Part shown: piece after piece, positions 8,598-17,122 of the stretch
How the letters are laid out: each line of letters starts with the position of its first letter
Numbering within the stretch: position 1 is the first letter of the stretch
DNA from: Pseudomonas sp. KUIN-1
Lineage (GTDB): Bacteria; Pseudomonadota; Gammaproteobacteria; Pseudomonadales; Pseudomonadaceae
Reading direction: 5' to 3'
Length of the DNA: 64,000 nucleotides
Assembly (NCBI RefSeq): GCF_009176725.1
Contig: NZ_AP020337.1
Location: 2,046,001-2,110,000 of the forward strand
The notes under the pieces: generated by a model
The model's input: only the letters and a program-made list of their open reading frames with translations
Databases searched by the model: none
What the model was told of the DNA's origin: nothing
Program-made: the position numbers and the translations under genes

Positions 8598-9764
8598 ATG
8601 GCTTTCTCCGAACGCGTTTCCCGTCTGAAAAGTTCTCTGATTCGCGAGATCCTCGCCGCCGCTCAGCGTCCGGAAGTGATGTCGTTCGCCGGTGGTCTGC
8701 CCGCCGAGTCGATGCTGCCCAAAGTGGAGTGGGCCGACATGCCTGTTGCGCTGGGCCAGTACGGCATGAGCGAGGGCGAACCTGCGCTGCGCGAAGTGCT
8801 GGCCGCCGATGCTCGCGCCCTGGGTATCGACTGCGATGCCCGTCAGGTCATGGTGGTCAGCGGTTCTCAGCAGACACTGGACCTGGCGGCCAAGCTGTAC
8901 ATCGACAAGGGCACCGAAATTCTCCTCGAGGCGCCTACTTATCTGGCGGCGCTGCAGATATTCCAGCTGTTCGGCGCCGACTGCATCACCGTGCCGCTAC
9001 AGGCCGAAGGCCCGGACCTGCTGGCCATGCGTCAGCGTCTGGAACAGCACAAGCCAGCCTTCGCCTACCTCATCCCGACGTTCCAGAACCCCTCGGCGGT
9101 GCGCTACAGCCAGGCCAGTCGCGATGCCGTTGCGGCCTTGCTCGACGAGTTCGGTGTCACGTTGATCGAGGACGAGCCGTATCGTGAACTGAGCTTTGAC
9201 GGCGGCAGTGCCAGGCCGATTGTCAGCGGTCTGAAGACGGCCAGCTGGATTTACACCGGTACGGTTTCCAAGACGCTGCTGCCAGGCCTGCGGGTCGGCT
9301 ATCTGATCGCCAGCCCCGATCTGTTTCCGCACTTGCTGCGTCTGAAACAGTCGGCCGATCTGCATACCAATCGCCTCGGCCAGTGGCAGGCCTTGCAGTG
9401 GATTGGTACTGAGCACTATCGTGAGCATCTGGTGACGCTGTGCGAGTTTTACCGGGGCCGTCGTGATGCGTTCGAAAGTGCCTTGCAAACGCATTTTTCC
9501 GACCTGGCCACCTGGAACAGCCCGCAAGGCGGACTGTTCTTCTGGTTGACGCTGAAGCAGCCGCTGGACACGCGCACCTTGCTGGATACAGCGCTGGCGC
9601 ACGATGTGGCGTTCATGCCGGGCGAACCTTTCTTTGCCGATCCGGACGCCAATCACGGTCACTTGCGGCTCAATTTCAGCCATATCGACCCTGCACGGCT
9701 CGATGAGGGTATAAAACGACTGGCGTCGGTGGTCCGCGCAGCACACCTTCTGCAGGCCGCCTGA
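8598..9764 (+). CDS. PLP-dependent aminotransferase, class I/II (MocR-type domain, no HTH)
   Basis: A 388-residue fold-type I aminotransferase. It has the SFAGGLPAESMLP opening, a YGMSEGEPALREV substrate/cofactor loop, the LIEDEPYREL aspartate region near residue 195 and the PLP lysine in YTGTVSKTLLPGLRVGY near residue 230. This subgroup contains 2-aminoadipate and valine-pyruvate type aminotransferases; the exact substrate is not decided. There is no N-terminal GntR domain. ATG 8598 gives the family N-terminus MAFSERVSRLK. It is divergent from the MarR gene and about 40 bp ahead of the GST gene, possibly one transcript. Confidence 0.87.
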   Translation: MAFSERVSRLKSSLIREILAAAQRPEVMSFAGGLPAESMLPKVEWADMPVALGQYGMSEGEPALREVLAADARALGIDCDARQVMVVSGSQQTLDLAAKLYIDKGTEILLEAPTYLAALQIFQLFGADCITVPLQAEGPDLLAMRQRLEQHKPAFAYLIPTFQNPSAVRYSQASRDAVAALLDEFGVTLIEDEPYRELSFDGGSARPIVSGLKTASWIYTGTVSKTLLPGLRVGYLIASPDLFPHLLRLKQSADLHTNRLGQWQALQWIGTEHYREHLVTLCEFYRGRRDAFESALQTHFSDLATWNSPQGGLFFWLTLKQPLDTRTLLDTALAHDVAFMPGEPFFADPDANHGHLRLNFSHIDPARLDEGIKRLASVVRAAHLLQAA

Positions 9765-9803
9765 TTCAAGACGTCAATATAGATGCAGCAAGGGAGCAGT
9801 CTG

Positions 9804-10406
9804 ATGTACAAGGTTTATGGCGATTACAACTCGGGCAACTGCTACAAGGTCAAGCTGATGCTTAACCTGCTGGGCAGCGAGTACGAGTGGGTGCCGGTGG
9901 ATATTCTCAGCGGCGAAACCCAGACCCCGGCGTTTCTGGAAAAGAACCCCAACGGCAAGATTCCGGTGCTGGAGCTGGAAGACGGCACTTGCCTGTGGGA
10001 GTCCAATGCGATTCTCAACTTTCTGGCTGACGGCTCTTCGTACCTGCCGAGCGAACCCAGGCTGCGTACCCAGGTGCTGCAGTGGCAGTTCTTCGAACAA
10101 TACAGCCATGAGCCGTCGGTTGCGGTGGCCCGTTTCATCCAGTTCTATCTGGGCTTGCCGGCCGAACGCATGACCGAGTATCGGGCCATGCAGAAGGCCG
10201 GCTATCGCGCACTGGCGGTGATGGAGCAGCAGCTCGACCGTACGCCGTTTCTGGTCGGCGAGAATTTTTCCATCGCCGACATTGCCTTGTATGCCTACAC
10301 CCACGTCGCGCATCAGGGCGGTTTCGATCTGGCACCCTACACCGGGATCCGCCGTTGGCTGGATCGGGTCAAGGCACAGCCGGGTTACATCGGTATGCTG
10401 GACTGA
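9804..10406 (+). CDS. Glutathione S-transferase family protein
   Basis: A 200-residue cytoplasmic protein with a thioredoxin-like N-terminal domain (MYKVYGDYNSGNCYKVKLML, with Ser/Asn-Cys at the usual catalytic position) and the glutathione-binding NPNGKIPVLELEDG and LWESNAIL motifs at about residues 50-72. An all-helical C-terminal domain includes LVGENFSIADIALYAYTH. The substrate is unknown. The start at 9804 follows a GGGAG ribosome binding site. It lies 40 bp behind the aminotransferase and 30 bp before the LprI-like gene on the same strand. Confidence 0.9.
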   Translation: MYKVYGDYNSGNCYKVKLMLNLLGSEYEWVPVDILSGETQTPAFLEKNPNGKIPVLELEDGTCLWESNAILNFLADGSSYLPSEPRLRTQVLQWQFFEQYSHEPSVAVARFIQFYLGLPAERMTEYRAMQKAGYRALAVMEQQLDRTPFLVGENFSIADIALYAYTHVAHQGGFDLAPYTGIRRWLDRVKAQPGYIGMLD

Positions 10407-10436
10407 CACATCCGTCATTTGAACAAAGGGAAATGT

Positions 10437-10823
10437 ATGCGCGTTCCAATCGTACTGCTGGGTGCTTTCATTGCGCTGGGTATCGGCTGCTCGGCCCAGG
10501 CCGAGGACTGCGACGCCAATCAGGCCAGCATGAACCGCTGCGCTGCCAATGAGCAGGCAGCGCTCGATGCCGATCTCAACAAGCAGTACAACGCGCAGAT
10601 GGCGTGGTTGAAGACCCCGGCGAAAAAGCAGGCACTCAAGGATGCGCAACGAAAGTGGATAGCCCTGCGTGACGCCGATTGCCTGTATCAGACGGGCAAG
10701 CCCGAGGATTCAGGCTCTATCTGGCCCTTGCTGCAGTCGCAATGCCTGGCCGAGCAGACCCGCGTACGACTGAAGCAGCTGCAAGCCTATGTGGCCTGTC
10801 GCGCGGAAGGTTGCCCGCGCTGA
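10437..10823 (+). CDS. Secreted LprI/DUF1311-type protein
   Basis: A 128-residue protein with a signal peptide (cleavage near SAQAEDC) followed by a DUF1311/LprI domain. It contains the spaced cysteines of the family (CDANQ, NRCAANEQ, DADCLY, QSQCLAEQTR, VACRAEGC), and the WIALRDADC segment is characteristic. Some members inhibit lysozyme in the periplasm; whether this one does is not known. The start was placed at MRVPIVLLG, preceded by AAGGGAAA. Confidence 0.8.
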   Translation: MRVPIVLLGAFIALGIGCSAQAEDCDANQASMNRCAANEQAALDADLNKQYNAQMAWLKTPAKKQALKDAQRKWIALRDADCLYQTGKPEDSGSIWPLLQSQCLAEQTRVRLKQLQAYVACRAEGCPR

Positions 10824-10844
10824 GAGGCGCCGGGCAAACGGCGG

Positions 10845-11210
10845 TCAGATCGCGCCGAAGCGCTGGTTCAGGTAGTCGATGATCACCTTGGATTCATACA
10901 TCCATACGGTTTTGTCACCTTCCTCGATGCGCAGGCAAGGCACCTTGATCCTGCCGCCCTCGTTGAGCAGGGTCTGGCGATCAAGCTCGTTGTTTTTCGC
11001 ATCGCGCAACGCGACCGGAACATTAAGGCGGCGCAGGGCGCGACGCGTCTTCACACAGAACGGGCAGGCATGGAACTGATACAGCGTCAGGTTCTGAGCC
11101 GCTTCAGCGACAGCCGCCTGGGCCTGCGGATCACGTTTCTTCCTGCTCGGGCGAGTCAGGAAATCGATGCCGATGACGAGTTGGCCGAGGCCGACTCTTA
11201 ACGCTTTCAT
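10845..11210 (-). CDS. Glutaredoxin/GST N-terminal domain protein
   Basis: About 121 residues. An N-terminal helix-rich extension (MKALRVGLGQL) is followed by a thioredoxin-fold domain with the redox motif ACPFCVKTRRAL (CPFC near residue 50) and the cis-proline segment IKVPCLRIEEG. The C-terminus has the GST-like MYESKVIIDYLNQRF. It probably reduces protein disulfides or glutathionylated proteins using glutathione. ATG at 11210 was preferred over 11222 because the AAGAGGT ribosome binding site directly abuts the upstream ATG. It lies convergent with the LprI-like gene. Confidence 0.85.
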   Translation of the reverse strand: MKALRVGLGQLVIGIDFLTRPSRKKRDPQAQAAVAEAAQNLTLYQFHACPFCVKTRRALRRLNVPVALRDAKNNELDRQTLLNEGGRIKVPCLRIEEGDKTVWMYESKVIIDYLNQRFGAI

Positions 11211-11295
11211 GAACAAGGTCATACCTCTTGCGGGCGGTGGCGTGCCCAGCCGTGCGTTCAGCGTGCCTCACGGCAGGTGAACGCAGGCTGAACGA

Positions 11296-11841
11296 TCACT
11301 TGATCAGGCTGAGAAACTCACTGCGGGTGGCCGCGTTTTCACGGAATTCGCCCAGCATCACCGAGGTGATCATGGCCGAGTTCTGCTTCTCGACGCCACG
11401 CATCATCATGCACATGTGCTTGGCTTCGATCACCACCGCAACGCCCAGCGCGCCGGTGACCTGCTGGATGGCTTCGGCGATCTGGCGGCTGAGGTTTTCC
11501 TGGATCTGCAGACGGCGGGCATACATGTCGACGATACGCGCCACTTTCGACAAGCCAAGCACCTTGCCCTGCGGGATGTAGGCCACATGTGCCTTGCCAA
11601 TGAACGGCAGCAGATGGTGCTCGCACAGCGAGTACAGCTCGATGTCCTTGACCATCACCATTTCACTGGCATCGGAGCTGAACAGCGCGCCGTTGGTCAC
11701 TTCTTCCAGGGTCTGCGTGTAACCGCGACACAGATACTGCATGGCCTTGGCGGCGCGCTTGGGGGTGTCCAGCAGACCTTCGCGCGAGACGTCCTCGCCC
11801 AGTTGCCCGAGGATGGCGGTGTAATTCTGTTCCAGTGTCAC
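11296..11841 (-). CDS. folE: GTP cyclohydrolase I
   Basis: A 181-residue enzyme that opens GTP to dihydroneopterin triphosphate, the first step of folate synthesis. The zinc and catalytic motifs are visible: [15 protein letters not shown] (Cys and His ligands) and [14 protein letters not shown] (second Cys). [14 protein letters not shown] near residue 25 is also conserved. A GTG start at 11841 ([13 protein letters not shown]) gives the normal length; in-frame ATG codons further upstream would add about 60 residues unlike the family. The ribosome binding site before GTG is weak. Confidence 0.95.
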   Translation of the reverse strand: MTLEQNYTAILGQLGEDVSREGLLDTPKRAAKAMQYLCRGYTQTLEEVTNGALFSSDASEMVMVKDIELYSLCEHHLLPFIGKAHVAYIPQGKVLGLSKVARIVDMYARRLQIQENLSRQIAEAIQQVTGALGVAVVIEAKHMCMMMRGVEKQNSAMITSVMLGEFRENAATRSEFLSLIK

Positions 11842-12329
11842 AGAGGGTGATTCCGTATAGGTTTCAGAGCGGTACGTTTGGGTCTGTACCGATTTTTTAC
11901 CAATCGAGCTGGTGTCCCGTTTGCCGATCCCGCTCCAGTGGAGTTGGGCGATTGCGCATACGTAACCTGCGGATCTCGTCGATTGGCGATGAAAGCGAGG
12001 TTTATCCCGGCGATTGGGCACATGTTAGCGTAGGTGTGCTCGCAGTTGTACTGCCGTGGCCTCGTAATGCTTTCGCAATCAGCGCCGGTTTTTAGACTTT
12101 GCCCTGCATTGCGCTATAGCCAGGTGCTTTTCAGAGCCGCAGAAAAGCGAATGCAGGGAGCATGTGTTTTGGCTTGGGCTCTCCGACATGCGTTTCTGTT
12201 GCCTTGATTGGAGTGCTGGAATGACATATGTCGTAGCTTTTTCAAGCGTTTGCAAAGCAGATCTGAAGCGTATCCTTGCTTCATGAAGGCGGCTTGTGAG
12301 ATTAAGGTCAGACTCTGATAGGAGGTTGG
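11842..12329. other. 488-bp gene-poor stretch upstream of folE
   Basis: This should hold the folE promoter (reading left) and the promoter for the small gene at 12330 (reading right). Short open frames on both strands lack ribosome binding sites and recognisable proteins. I see no RNA gene and no clear repeat. Confidence 0.4.
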
Positions 12330-12539
12330 ATGCCGAGTCAAAAGGACGAGCTGGAACTTGAGAAACTCCAGGCTGAGGTTCACAAGTTTGTGGCTGAGGC
12401 ACGAAAAATGATCGCAGAGACCAATAAGCTCCAGCGCGAAACGAGCTTTTATCCATTCGTGGCGGCTGGTGGGTTGATCACCGTAATCGTTACTGCTGCC
12501 GCTTTCATTCACAAGCTCCAGGCAGCCAGTATCCAGTAG
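12330..12539 (+). CDS. Small membrane protein with an N-terminal coiled coil
   Basis: A 69-residue protein that I do not recognise. Residues 1-40 are charged and heptad-like (DELELEKLQAEVHKFVAEAR, then MIAETNKLQRET), predicting a coiled coil. Residues about 42-63 (YPFVAAGGLITVIVTAAAF) form one membrane segment. A strong AGGAGG ribosome binding site lies before the ATG. A second gene for a small tail-anchored protein follows 85 bp downstream. This charged-helix plus C-terminal anchor design occurs in phage- or defence-associated small proteins, but no function can be assigned. Confidence 0.7.
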   Translation: MPSQKDELELEKLQAEVHKFVAEARKMIAETNKLQRETSFYPFVAAGGLITVIVTAAAFIHKLQAASIQ

Positions 12540-12624
12540 CGGACAGCGACTTGCAGCGCTTGAGATTCAGGCTGGACCAAGCGAAAGTGTGTACGCAACG
12601 CATGAATCGGCATTTCGAGAGAAG

Positions 12625-12798
12625 ATGAGTATGAGTCACGATCAAGTCATAAAGCGGATGCGCGAAGACCTCGAGCAGTTGGGCAACGAGGTCCGCAACA
12701 TGCCTGCCCATGAACCACGAAACGTTCTGGTGTCTGCTGCATCCGGTGCAGTATTTGCTCTGGTTTTTTCATGGCTTGCATTCAAGGTCTGGTTCTGA
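12625..12798 (+). CDS. Small tail-anchored membrane protein
   Basis: A 57-residue protein (MSMSHDQVIKRMREDLEQL...). An amphipathic charged N-terminal half is followed by PRNVLVSAASGAVFALVFSW, a single membrane segment ending at the C-terminus. Its layout resembles the ElaB/YqjD family of ribosome-associated membrane proteins and the small protein just upstream, but I see no firm family match. Start at 12625 or 12631; a GAGAGAAG ribosome binding site precedes both. Confidence 0.6.
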   Translation: MSMSHDQVIKRMREDLEQLGNEVRNMPAHEPRNVLVSAASGAVFALVFSWLAFKVWF

Positions 12799-13030
12799 AG
12801 GCCTGCGATAGCTATGTCAGGGCAGTTAGTCGCCTGAGTCAGGTCCAAAGTCGTATGGCTTTTTTGTGTCTGGCTGGCTGTTGTTTTGTTTGCCCTGAAA
12901 AATCCGCTTTTACAGCTTTTGTATCCTCTCGCTTACACGTTGGCGACCAGATCGCTACCCACTTCCGAGGTCCATTGCGGTCTGAGTAGGCAGGTCATCA
13001 ATCCATTGCCTGTCTAGAGAGTAAACCCGG

Positions 13031-13189
13031 ATGTTGAGTCGAGTAGCAAAAATAGCGTTGTTCGCGATTGTACTGTCGTCGGTTTCCGGTTGCTGGCCGT
13101 TCTGGCCTGGTCCGGGCGGACATGGCGGCGGTGGCGGGCATCATGAGGGCGGTGGTCCTGGTCCTGGCGGTCCTGGCCCGGGTCGCTGA
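13031..13189 (+). CDS. Glycine/proline-rich small lipoprotein
   Basis: A 52-residue peptide. A lipoprotein signal (MLSRVAKIALFAIVLSSVSG then Cys at position 21) is followed by WPFWPGPGGHGGGGGHHEGG and further Gly-Pro repeats with several histidines. The lipobox SVSGC fits signal peptidase II. The mature part is low complexity and could bind metal through its histidines, but that is only a guess. The gene has its own weak ribosome binding site and lies between the small membrane proteins and the convergent Smr gene. Confidence 0.6.
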   Translation: MLSRVAKIALFAIVLSSVSGCWPFWPGPGGHGGGGGHHEGGGPGPGGPGPGR

Positions 13190-13256
13190 GTCACCAGCGG
13201 GGCGGCAACATGCAGCCCGACGACGAGTCTGACTGACTGGAAGGGCGCGGCGGGTT

Positions 13257-13814
13257 CTACTCGTCGCGCCCTTCCATCATGGTGCGCCTGAGGATCACGT
13301 ACACCGCACCTGCACCGCCATGTTTGGCCAGGCAGGAGCAAAAGCCCAGTACCTGCGAATGCTGACGCAGCCAGGTGTTGACGTGGCTCTTGATCATCGG
13401 CCGCTTGCCGTCCAGGCGTACCGCCTTGCCATGGGTGACGCGTACGCAGCGTATTTCCAGACGGGTTGCTTCAGCCAGATATTCCCACAGCGTCTCGCGC
13501 GCCACTTCCACGCTCATGCCATGCAGGTCCAGGCTGCCCTCGAAGCTGATCTGCCCGAGTTTGAGCTTGCGCATCTGACCTTCCTGCACACCGTCACGCG
13601 ACCAGCTCAGAACATCTTCAGGACCGACGTCGATCACGAATTGATCCGACAAGCCGTCGACGGTCACCGAGTCGGTGCGCAAGGTCGCCGACTGGCGCAG
13701 GCGGGCCAGCATTTTTCGATCGGTCTTGGGTTTGCCGACATCGGCGTGTTCATGCTTGAGCGGCTTGACGCCACGTGTCTCGCTTCTGAACAGGGAAAAA
13801 TCGTCGTCTTGCAT
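13257..13814 (-). CDS. Smr-domain protein (SmrB/YfcN-like endonuclease)
   Basis: A 185-residue protein. A basic linker region is followed by a C-terminal Smr domain with the diagnostic SLDLHGMSVEVARETLWEYL (DLHG), RVTHGKA and LAKHGGAGAVYVILRR (GGxGA) motifs. It matches YfcN/SmrB in layout; SmrB in E. coli cuts mRNA at collided ribosomes to start rescue. The same role here is inferred from the family. Confidence 0.88.
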   Translation of the reverse strand: MQDDDFSLFRSETRGVKPLKHEHADVGKPKTDRKMLARLRQSATLRTDSVTVDGLSDQFVIDVGPEDVLSWSRDGVQEGQMRKLKLGQISFEGSLDLHGMSVEVARETLWEYLAEATRLEIRCVRVTHGKAVRLDGKRPMIKSHVNTWLRQHSQVLGFCSCLAKHGGAGAVYVILRRTMMEGRDE

Positions 13815-13859
13815 GGGGCCTCCGCGAAGGAGGCCATTCTAACCGGTCCGGCGAGAGGG

Positions 13860-14177
13860 TCAGTTGTGTTTTTTCATCAGATGCGAAGAGATACTCAAGC
13901 CGCCAGCACTGCGCTGACGACGGCAGCGGCGCCATAGCCAGACACCCATGTACAGCACCAGCAATCCGCCGATGGCGACAAACGCCGCGCCGCCGGGACT
14001 GGCGTTGAGTTCACCGAGCATCTGCGGATGAACCGTGAGGCTGGATGCACCGGCAATCGTCAGCAACAGGCCCGCGACCACAAGGAGCAGTGCGATCAGC
14101 GTGCCGATGCGTTTGCCCCAGTTGCCCTGACCCCTGGGGCGCAGGCGACGTGCATCGAAACCATCTGACGTTTTCAT
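13860..14177 (-). CDS. Two-helix inner membrane protein, function unknown
   Basis: A 105-residue protein with a basic N-terminus, two membrane segments (residues about 25-46 and 65-85) and a basic C-terminal tail ending HLMKKHN. I do not recognise a family. It lies about 45 bp downstream of the divergently placed Smr gene start on the same strand, so the two could share a transcript with this gene first. Confidence 0.65.
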   Translation of the reverse strand: MKTSDGFDARRLRPRGQGNWGKRIGTLIALLLVVAGLLLTIAGASSLTVHPQMLGELNASPGGAAFVAIGGLLVLYMGVWLWRRCRRQRSAGGLSISSHLMKKHN

Positions 14178-14325
14178 GCCTTTTCCTCAACAGGTATCAG
14201 CTCAATGGAGTATCGGCGCTCTGACCCGGGGAAGGAGGGGTGGTTCCCGCCTCCGGGACGATCCATGACGGCACAGGATGGGCGGTTATGTGAACGCTGT
14301 CACACGCTTCCTCGCCTGTGTCGCG

Positions 14326-14916
14326 TCAGACAAGATCTTTGGTCAGTGCCAGGGTGGCGAAGTTGTCGGCCATGATTGCCATCTCGGTTCGGTGCACGAC
14401 CTCTGCGCTGACCACGCCGTGCGGGCTCGGCAGGTCGCGGGTTGCGCAGGCATCGTCGACCAGGGTGCAGCGATAACCGTAGTCCTTGGTGGCGCGAACC
14501 GTGGTGCTGATACTCGAATGACTCATGAAGCCACAAACGATCAGGTCCAGGTGCCCCAGACTCTGCAGCAGTTCATGCAGCCCGGTGCCATTGAAGGCAT
14601 TGGGCAGGCGCTTCTCGACCAGATGTTCATCGCCCTGCGGCAACAGCTCCGGCACCAGTTCACCGCGCTCGCCATGGGGGTCGAACGGGCCGCCCACAGT
14701 GCCCAGATGGCGGATGTGAACGATCGGGCACTTGACCGCACGTGCCTTCTCGACCAGCCGGCCGATGTTGGCCATGGCTTCTCTGACGCCGGTCAGGGCC
14801 AGCGGGCCGCGGAGGTATTCTTTTTGCGCGTCGATGATGATCAGCGTCGCGTTACTCAGATGGGCGGGCGCATGCACCCTGCCACTGAGTTGAAACATGG
14901 TCTTTAAATCGGACAT
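14326..14916 (-). CDS. Isochorismatase-like hydrolase with Ser at the usual nucleophile position
   Basis: A 196-residue protein of the isochorismatase/cysteine hydrolase fold. The first catalytic aspartate is in LIIIDAQKEYL (about residue 29) and the region ending VEKRLPNAF supplies the lysine. The cis-peptide/nucleophile segment reads CGFMSHSSISTTVRA, where the canonical family has Cys at the second Ser (codon AGT). The fold is clear but normal cysteine-hydrolase (nicotinamidase-type) chemistry is not expected unless Ser replaces Cys. True isochorismatases also lack the Cys, so vinyl-ether hydrolysis cannot be excluded. It is a single gene. Confidence 0.85.
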   Translation of the reverse strand: MSDLKTMFQLSGRVHAPAHLSNATLIIIDAQKEYLRGPLALTGVREAMANIGRLVEKARAVKCPIVHIRHLGTVGGPFDPHGERGELVPELLPQGDEHLVEKRLPNAFNGTGLHELLQSLGHLDLIVCGFMSHSSISTTVRATKDYGYRCTLVDDACATRDLPSPHGVVSAEVVHRTEMAIMADNFATLALTKDLV

Positions 14917-15177
14917 TCACGGGCTCCTTGGTGTGGGGCTTTTGCGACATTGTCCTCTGGCTGAAGCGTTCTGGGAATGGCAACCATCGCAGGCCACGGT
15001 TTTTATGGCCTGCAGGGCAGTTGCAGGAGGGGGTGGCTGGCGGTTTGCCTTGATGGCGGTAGACGAATCATGGAAACTTCCCCGCCTATCGGGTACGAAG
15101 AATGCACGTTGTTCGTAACCAGACTGTTCACCGAGGCTCGTCTTACAGCAGTTCGTTGCCTTTCAAGGAGTTTGTCC

Positions 15178-16086
15178 ATGATCACTTCCCGTCTGCGTAC
15201 CGTGCGCGACCATATACGCTGGGCCGTCAGCCGCTTTCACGAGGAAGACGTATTTTTCGGTCATGGCACCGACAATGCCTGGGATGAAGCACGGCAACTG
15301 GTGCTGGGCGCACTGCACCTGCCTTGGGAAATTGCCGACAGCTACCTGGATTGCCGTATGGAAGTCGATGAAATATCCGAACTGCAACGCTTGATCAAGC
15401 GTCGCATCGATGAGCGTGTGCCAACTCCTTATCTGCTGGGCGAGGCCTGGTTCTGTGGCATGTCGTTCATTGTCGATGACCGCGTCTTGATCCCGCGTTC
15501 GCCCATCGCCGAGCTGATCGAAGAGCGTTTCGCCCCCTGGCTGGCCGACGAGCCGGCGCGGATTCTCGACCTGTGCACAGGCTCCGGTTGCATCGGTATC
15601 GCCTGCGCCGAGGTGTTTCCCGAAGCCGAGGTGGCCCTGGCCGACCTGTCCTACGACGCACTGGAAGTGGCCAATCAGAACATCGAACGTCACGGCATGG
15701 AGGATCGCGTCTACACCGTTCAGGGCGACGGATTCGACGGCCTGCCGGGTCAGCGCTTCGACCTGATCGTGTCCAACCCGCCCTATGTGGACGCCGAAGA
15801 CTTTGCCGATATGCCCGACGAGTATCAGCATGAGCCGGAGCTGGCGCTGGCCTGTGGCAGCGACGGTCTGAACCTGGTCCGCCGCATGCTCGCCCAGGCC
15901 GCCGATCATCTGAACGAGAAGGGCCTGTTGATCGTCGAGGTCGGCAATAGCCAGGTGCACGTGCAGGCGCTGTACCCGGAGGTCGATTTCGCCTGGCTGG
16001 ACTTCCAGCGCGGCGGGCATGGTGTGTTCATGCTCACGGCAGAACAGTGCCGCGACCATCAGGCACTGTTCCAGTCGAAGGTTTGA
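15178..16086 (+). CDS. prmB: 50S ribosomal protein L3 N5-glutamine methyltransferase
   Basis: A 302-residue SAM-dependent methyltransferase that methylates a glutamine in ribosomal protein L3. It has the class I SAM motif [16 protein letters not shown] near residue 137 and the catalytic NPPY ([12 protein letters not shown]) near residue 200, which fits N5-glutamine methylation. The N-terminal helical domain includes the [13 protein letters not shown] loop. The length agrees with Pseudomonas PrmB. An upstream ATG would add 67 unrelated residues and was rejected. A strong terminator follows. The downstream order toward aroC is conserved in Pseudomonas as I recall it. Confidence 0.96.
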   Translation: MITSRLRTVRDHIRWAVSRFHEEDVFFGHGTDNAWDEARQLVLGALHLPWEIADSYLDCRMEVDEISELQRLIKRRIDERVPTPYLLGEAWFCGMSFIVDDRVLIPRSPIAELIEERFAPWLADEPARILDLCTGSGCIGIACAEVFPEAEVALADLSYDALEVANQNIERHGMEDRVYTVQGDGFDGLPGQRFDLIVSNPPYVDAEDFADMPDEYQHEPELALACGSDGLNLVRRMLAQAADHLNEKGLLIVEVGNSQVHVQALYPEVDFAWLDFQRGGHGVFMLTAEQCRDHQALFQSKV

Positions 16087-16121
16087 GCTCAACAGCCGCG
16101 ATAAGCGGCTGAGGCTGAGAC

Positions 16122-16154
16122 AAAAGGGAGGCTGATATCAGCCTCCCTTTTTTA
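16122..16154. terminator. Intrinsic terminator after prmB
   Basis: A perfect stem GGGAGGCTGA/TCAGCCTCCC with A runs before and six T after, placed between the convergent prmB and the gene ending at 16176. It should work in both directions. A second hairpin (CAGCCGC/GCGGCTG at 16092-16111) precedes it. Confidence 0.85.
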
Positions 16155-16175
16155 TCGGCTTTATCGGCGCGTCTC

Positions 16176-16979
16176 TTATCGGTGCGTTGCGATCCAGATC
16201 AGCAGCCCGGCCTGGAATACCGCGAAGGTCACCAGGCAGGCAATCGTGAAGCGCAGGCCGCTGTCTTCACGCTTGTATTTGCTGACCCGGTCTTCATGCT
16301 GGCGAATCGTCACTTCCTGCTCGATCAGATTTTTCTCGGCCTTTTCCAGCATCTGCGAGGCTTCGAGAATCTCGATGATCTGCACCTTGTCGTTGTTCCA
16401 GGTGCTGTGCAGGTTGCCAACGTGTACATCCTTGATCGCGCCTTTCATGTGCTGGGCATCGGCATACGTCACTTCAAAGCCCAGCGTGCGCAGAAAGTGA
16501 TCGCGACGCAGACGTGTGTCTTCGTTCAGACCGTCCTTGCTGGCCAGCGCCACGCCTTCAATCTTGTAGGAAGACCATCTTTTCTGCGCCCAATGCACCG
16601 CATGAGCAATCATGAAGCGTCCGATACCGCGGTTCCATGGCTCGATCTGCAAGCCTGACTCGGGACCGAAGCGCACCATGCGTTTTTCGTGGTCGGCCCA
16701 GATATCCAGATGGTTCTGTTCCTTGCGCACCCGCTGACCTGGCAATTGCACCGTGATGCGCAGCAGGCTCAACGCCTTGCTGTGCCGCTCGGCACGGCCA
16801 AACTGTACGAAGCGCAGGGGGCGGCCGCCTGTGGCTCGGTCGGTGGGCAGTGGCGACAGACGCAGCATCTGAAAGCTTTCGGGCAGAACGTCTTCCCACG
16901 GCTGCGGGGGCACCGGCACTGCGACTTCTGCGCTGGCCGGTTCTGCGGGGGTTTCAGTCATGGTAGTTGCGTCTGTCAT
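16176..16979 (-). CDS. Conserved hypothetical protein with C-terminal membrane anchor
   Basis: A 267-residue protein. An acidic, proline-rich N-terminus (residues 1-30) precedes a globular part. Residues about 200-235 (LEASQMLEKAEKNLIEQEV...) look like a coiled coil, and residues 245-263 (FTIACLVTFAVFQAGLLIW) form a single C-terminal membrane segment. I do not recognise a catalytic domain. The middle part (IGRFMIAHAVHWAQKRW) might be GNAT-like, but that is weak. It is kept between prmB and aroC in P. aeruginosa as I recall, which argues for a real conserved gene. The start at 16979 was chosen after AAGGACACCCTT. Confidence 0.75.
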   Translation of the reverse strand: MTDATTMTETPAEPASAEVAVPVPPQPWEDVLPESFQMLRLSPLPTDRATGGRPLRFVQFGRAERHSKALSLLRITVQLPGQRVRKEQNHLDIWADHEKRMVRFGPESGLQIEPWNRGIGRFMIAHAVHWAQKRWSSYKIEGVALASKDGLNEDTRLRRDHFLRTLGFEVTYADAQHMKGAIKDVHVGNLHSTWNNDKVQIIEILEASQMLEKAEKNLIEQEVTIRQHEDRVSKYKREDSGLRFTIACLVTFAVFQAGLLIWIATHR

Positions 16980-17122
16980 AAGGGTGTCCTTTCCTGGGCC
17001 TTGCCCCGGAGCACGTTCGCCGGGGCATAAAGGTGCCGAAACACTAAGGTGCCGGAACACAGGGCCAGCAAATCGCTATCGGCCAGATTCGCCAGGACTG
17101 AAGGGCTTTTGACTAACGCGCG

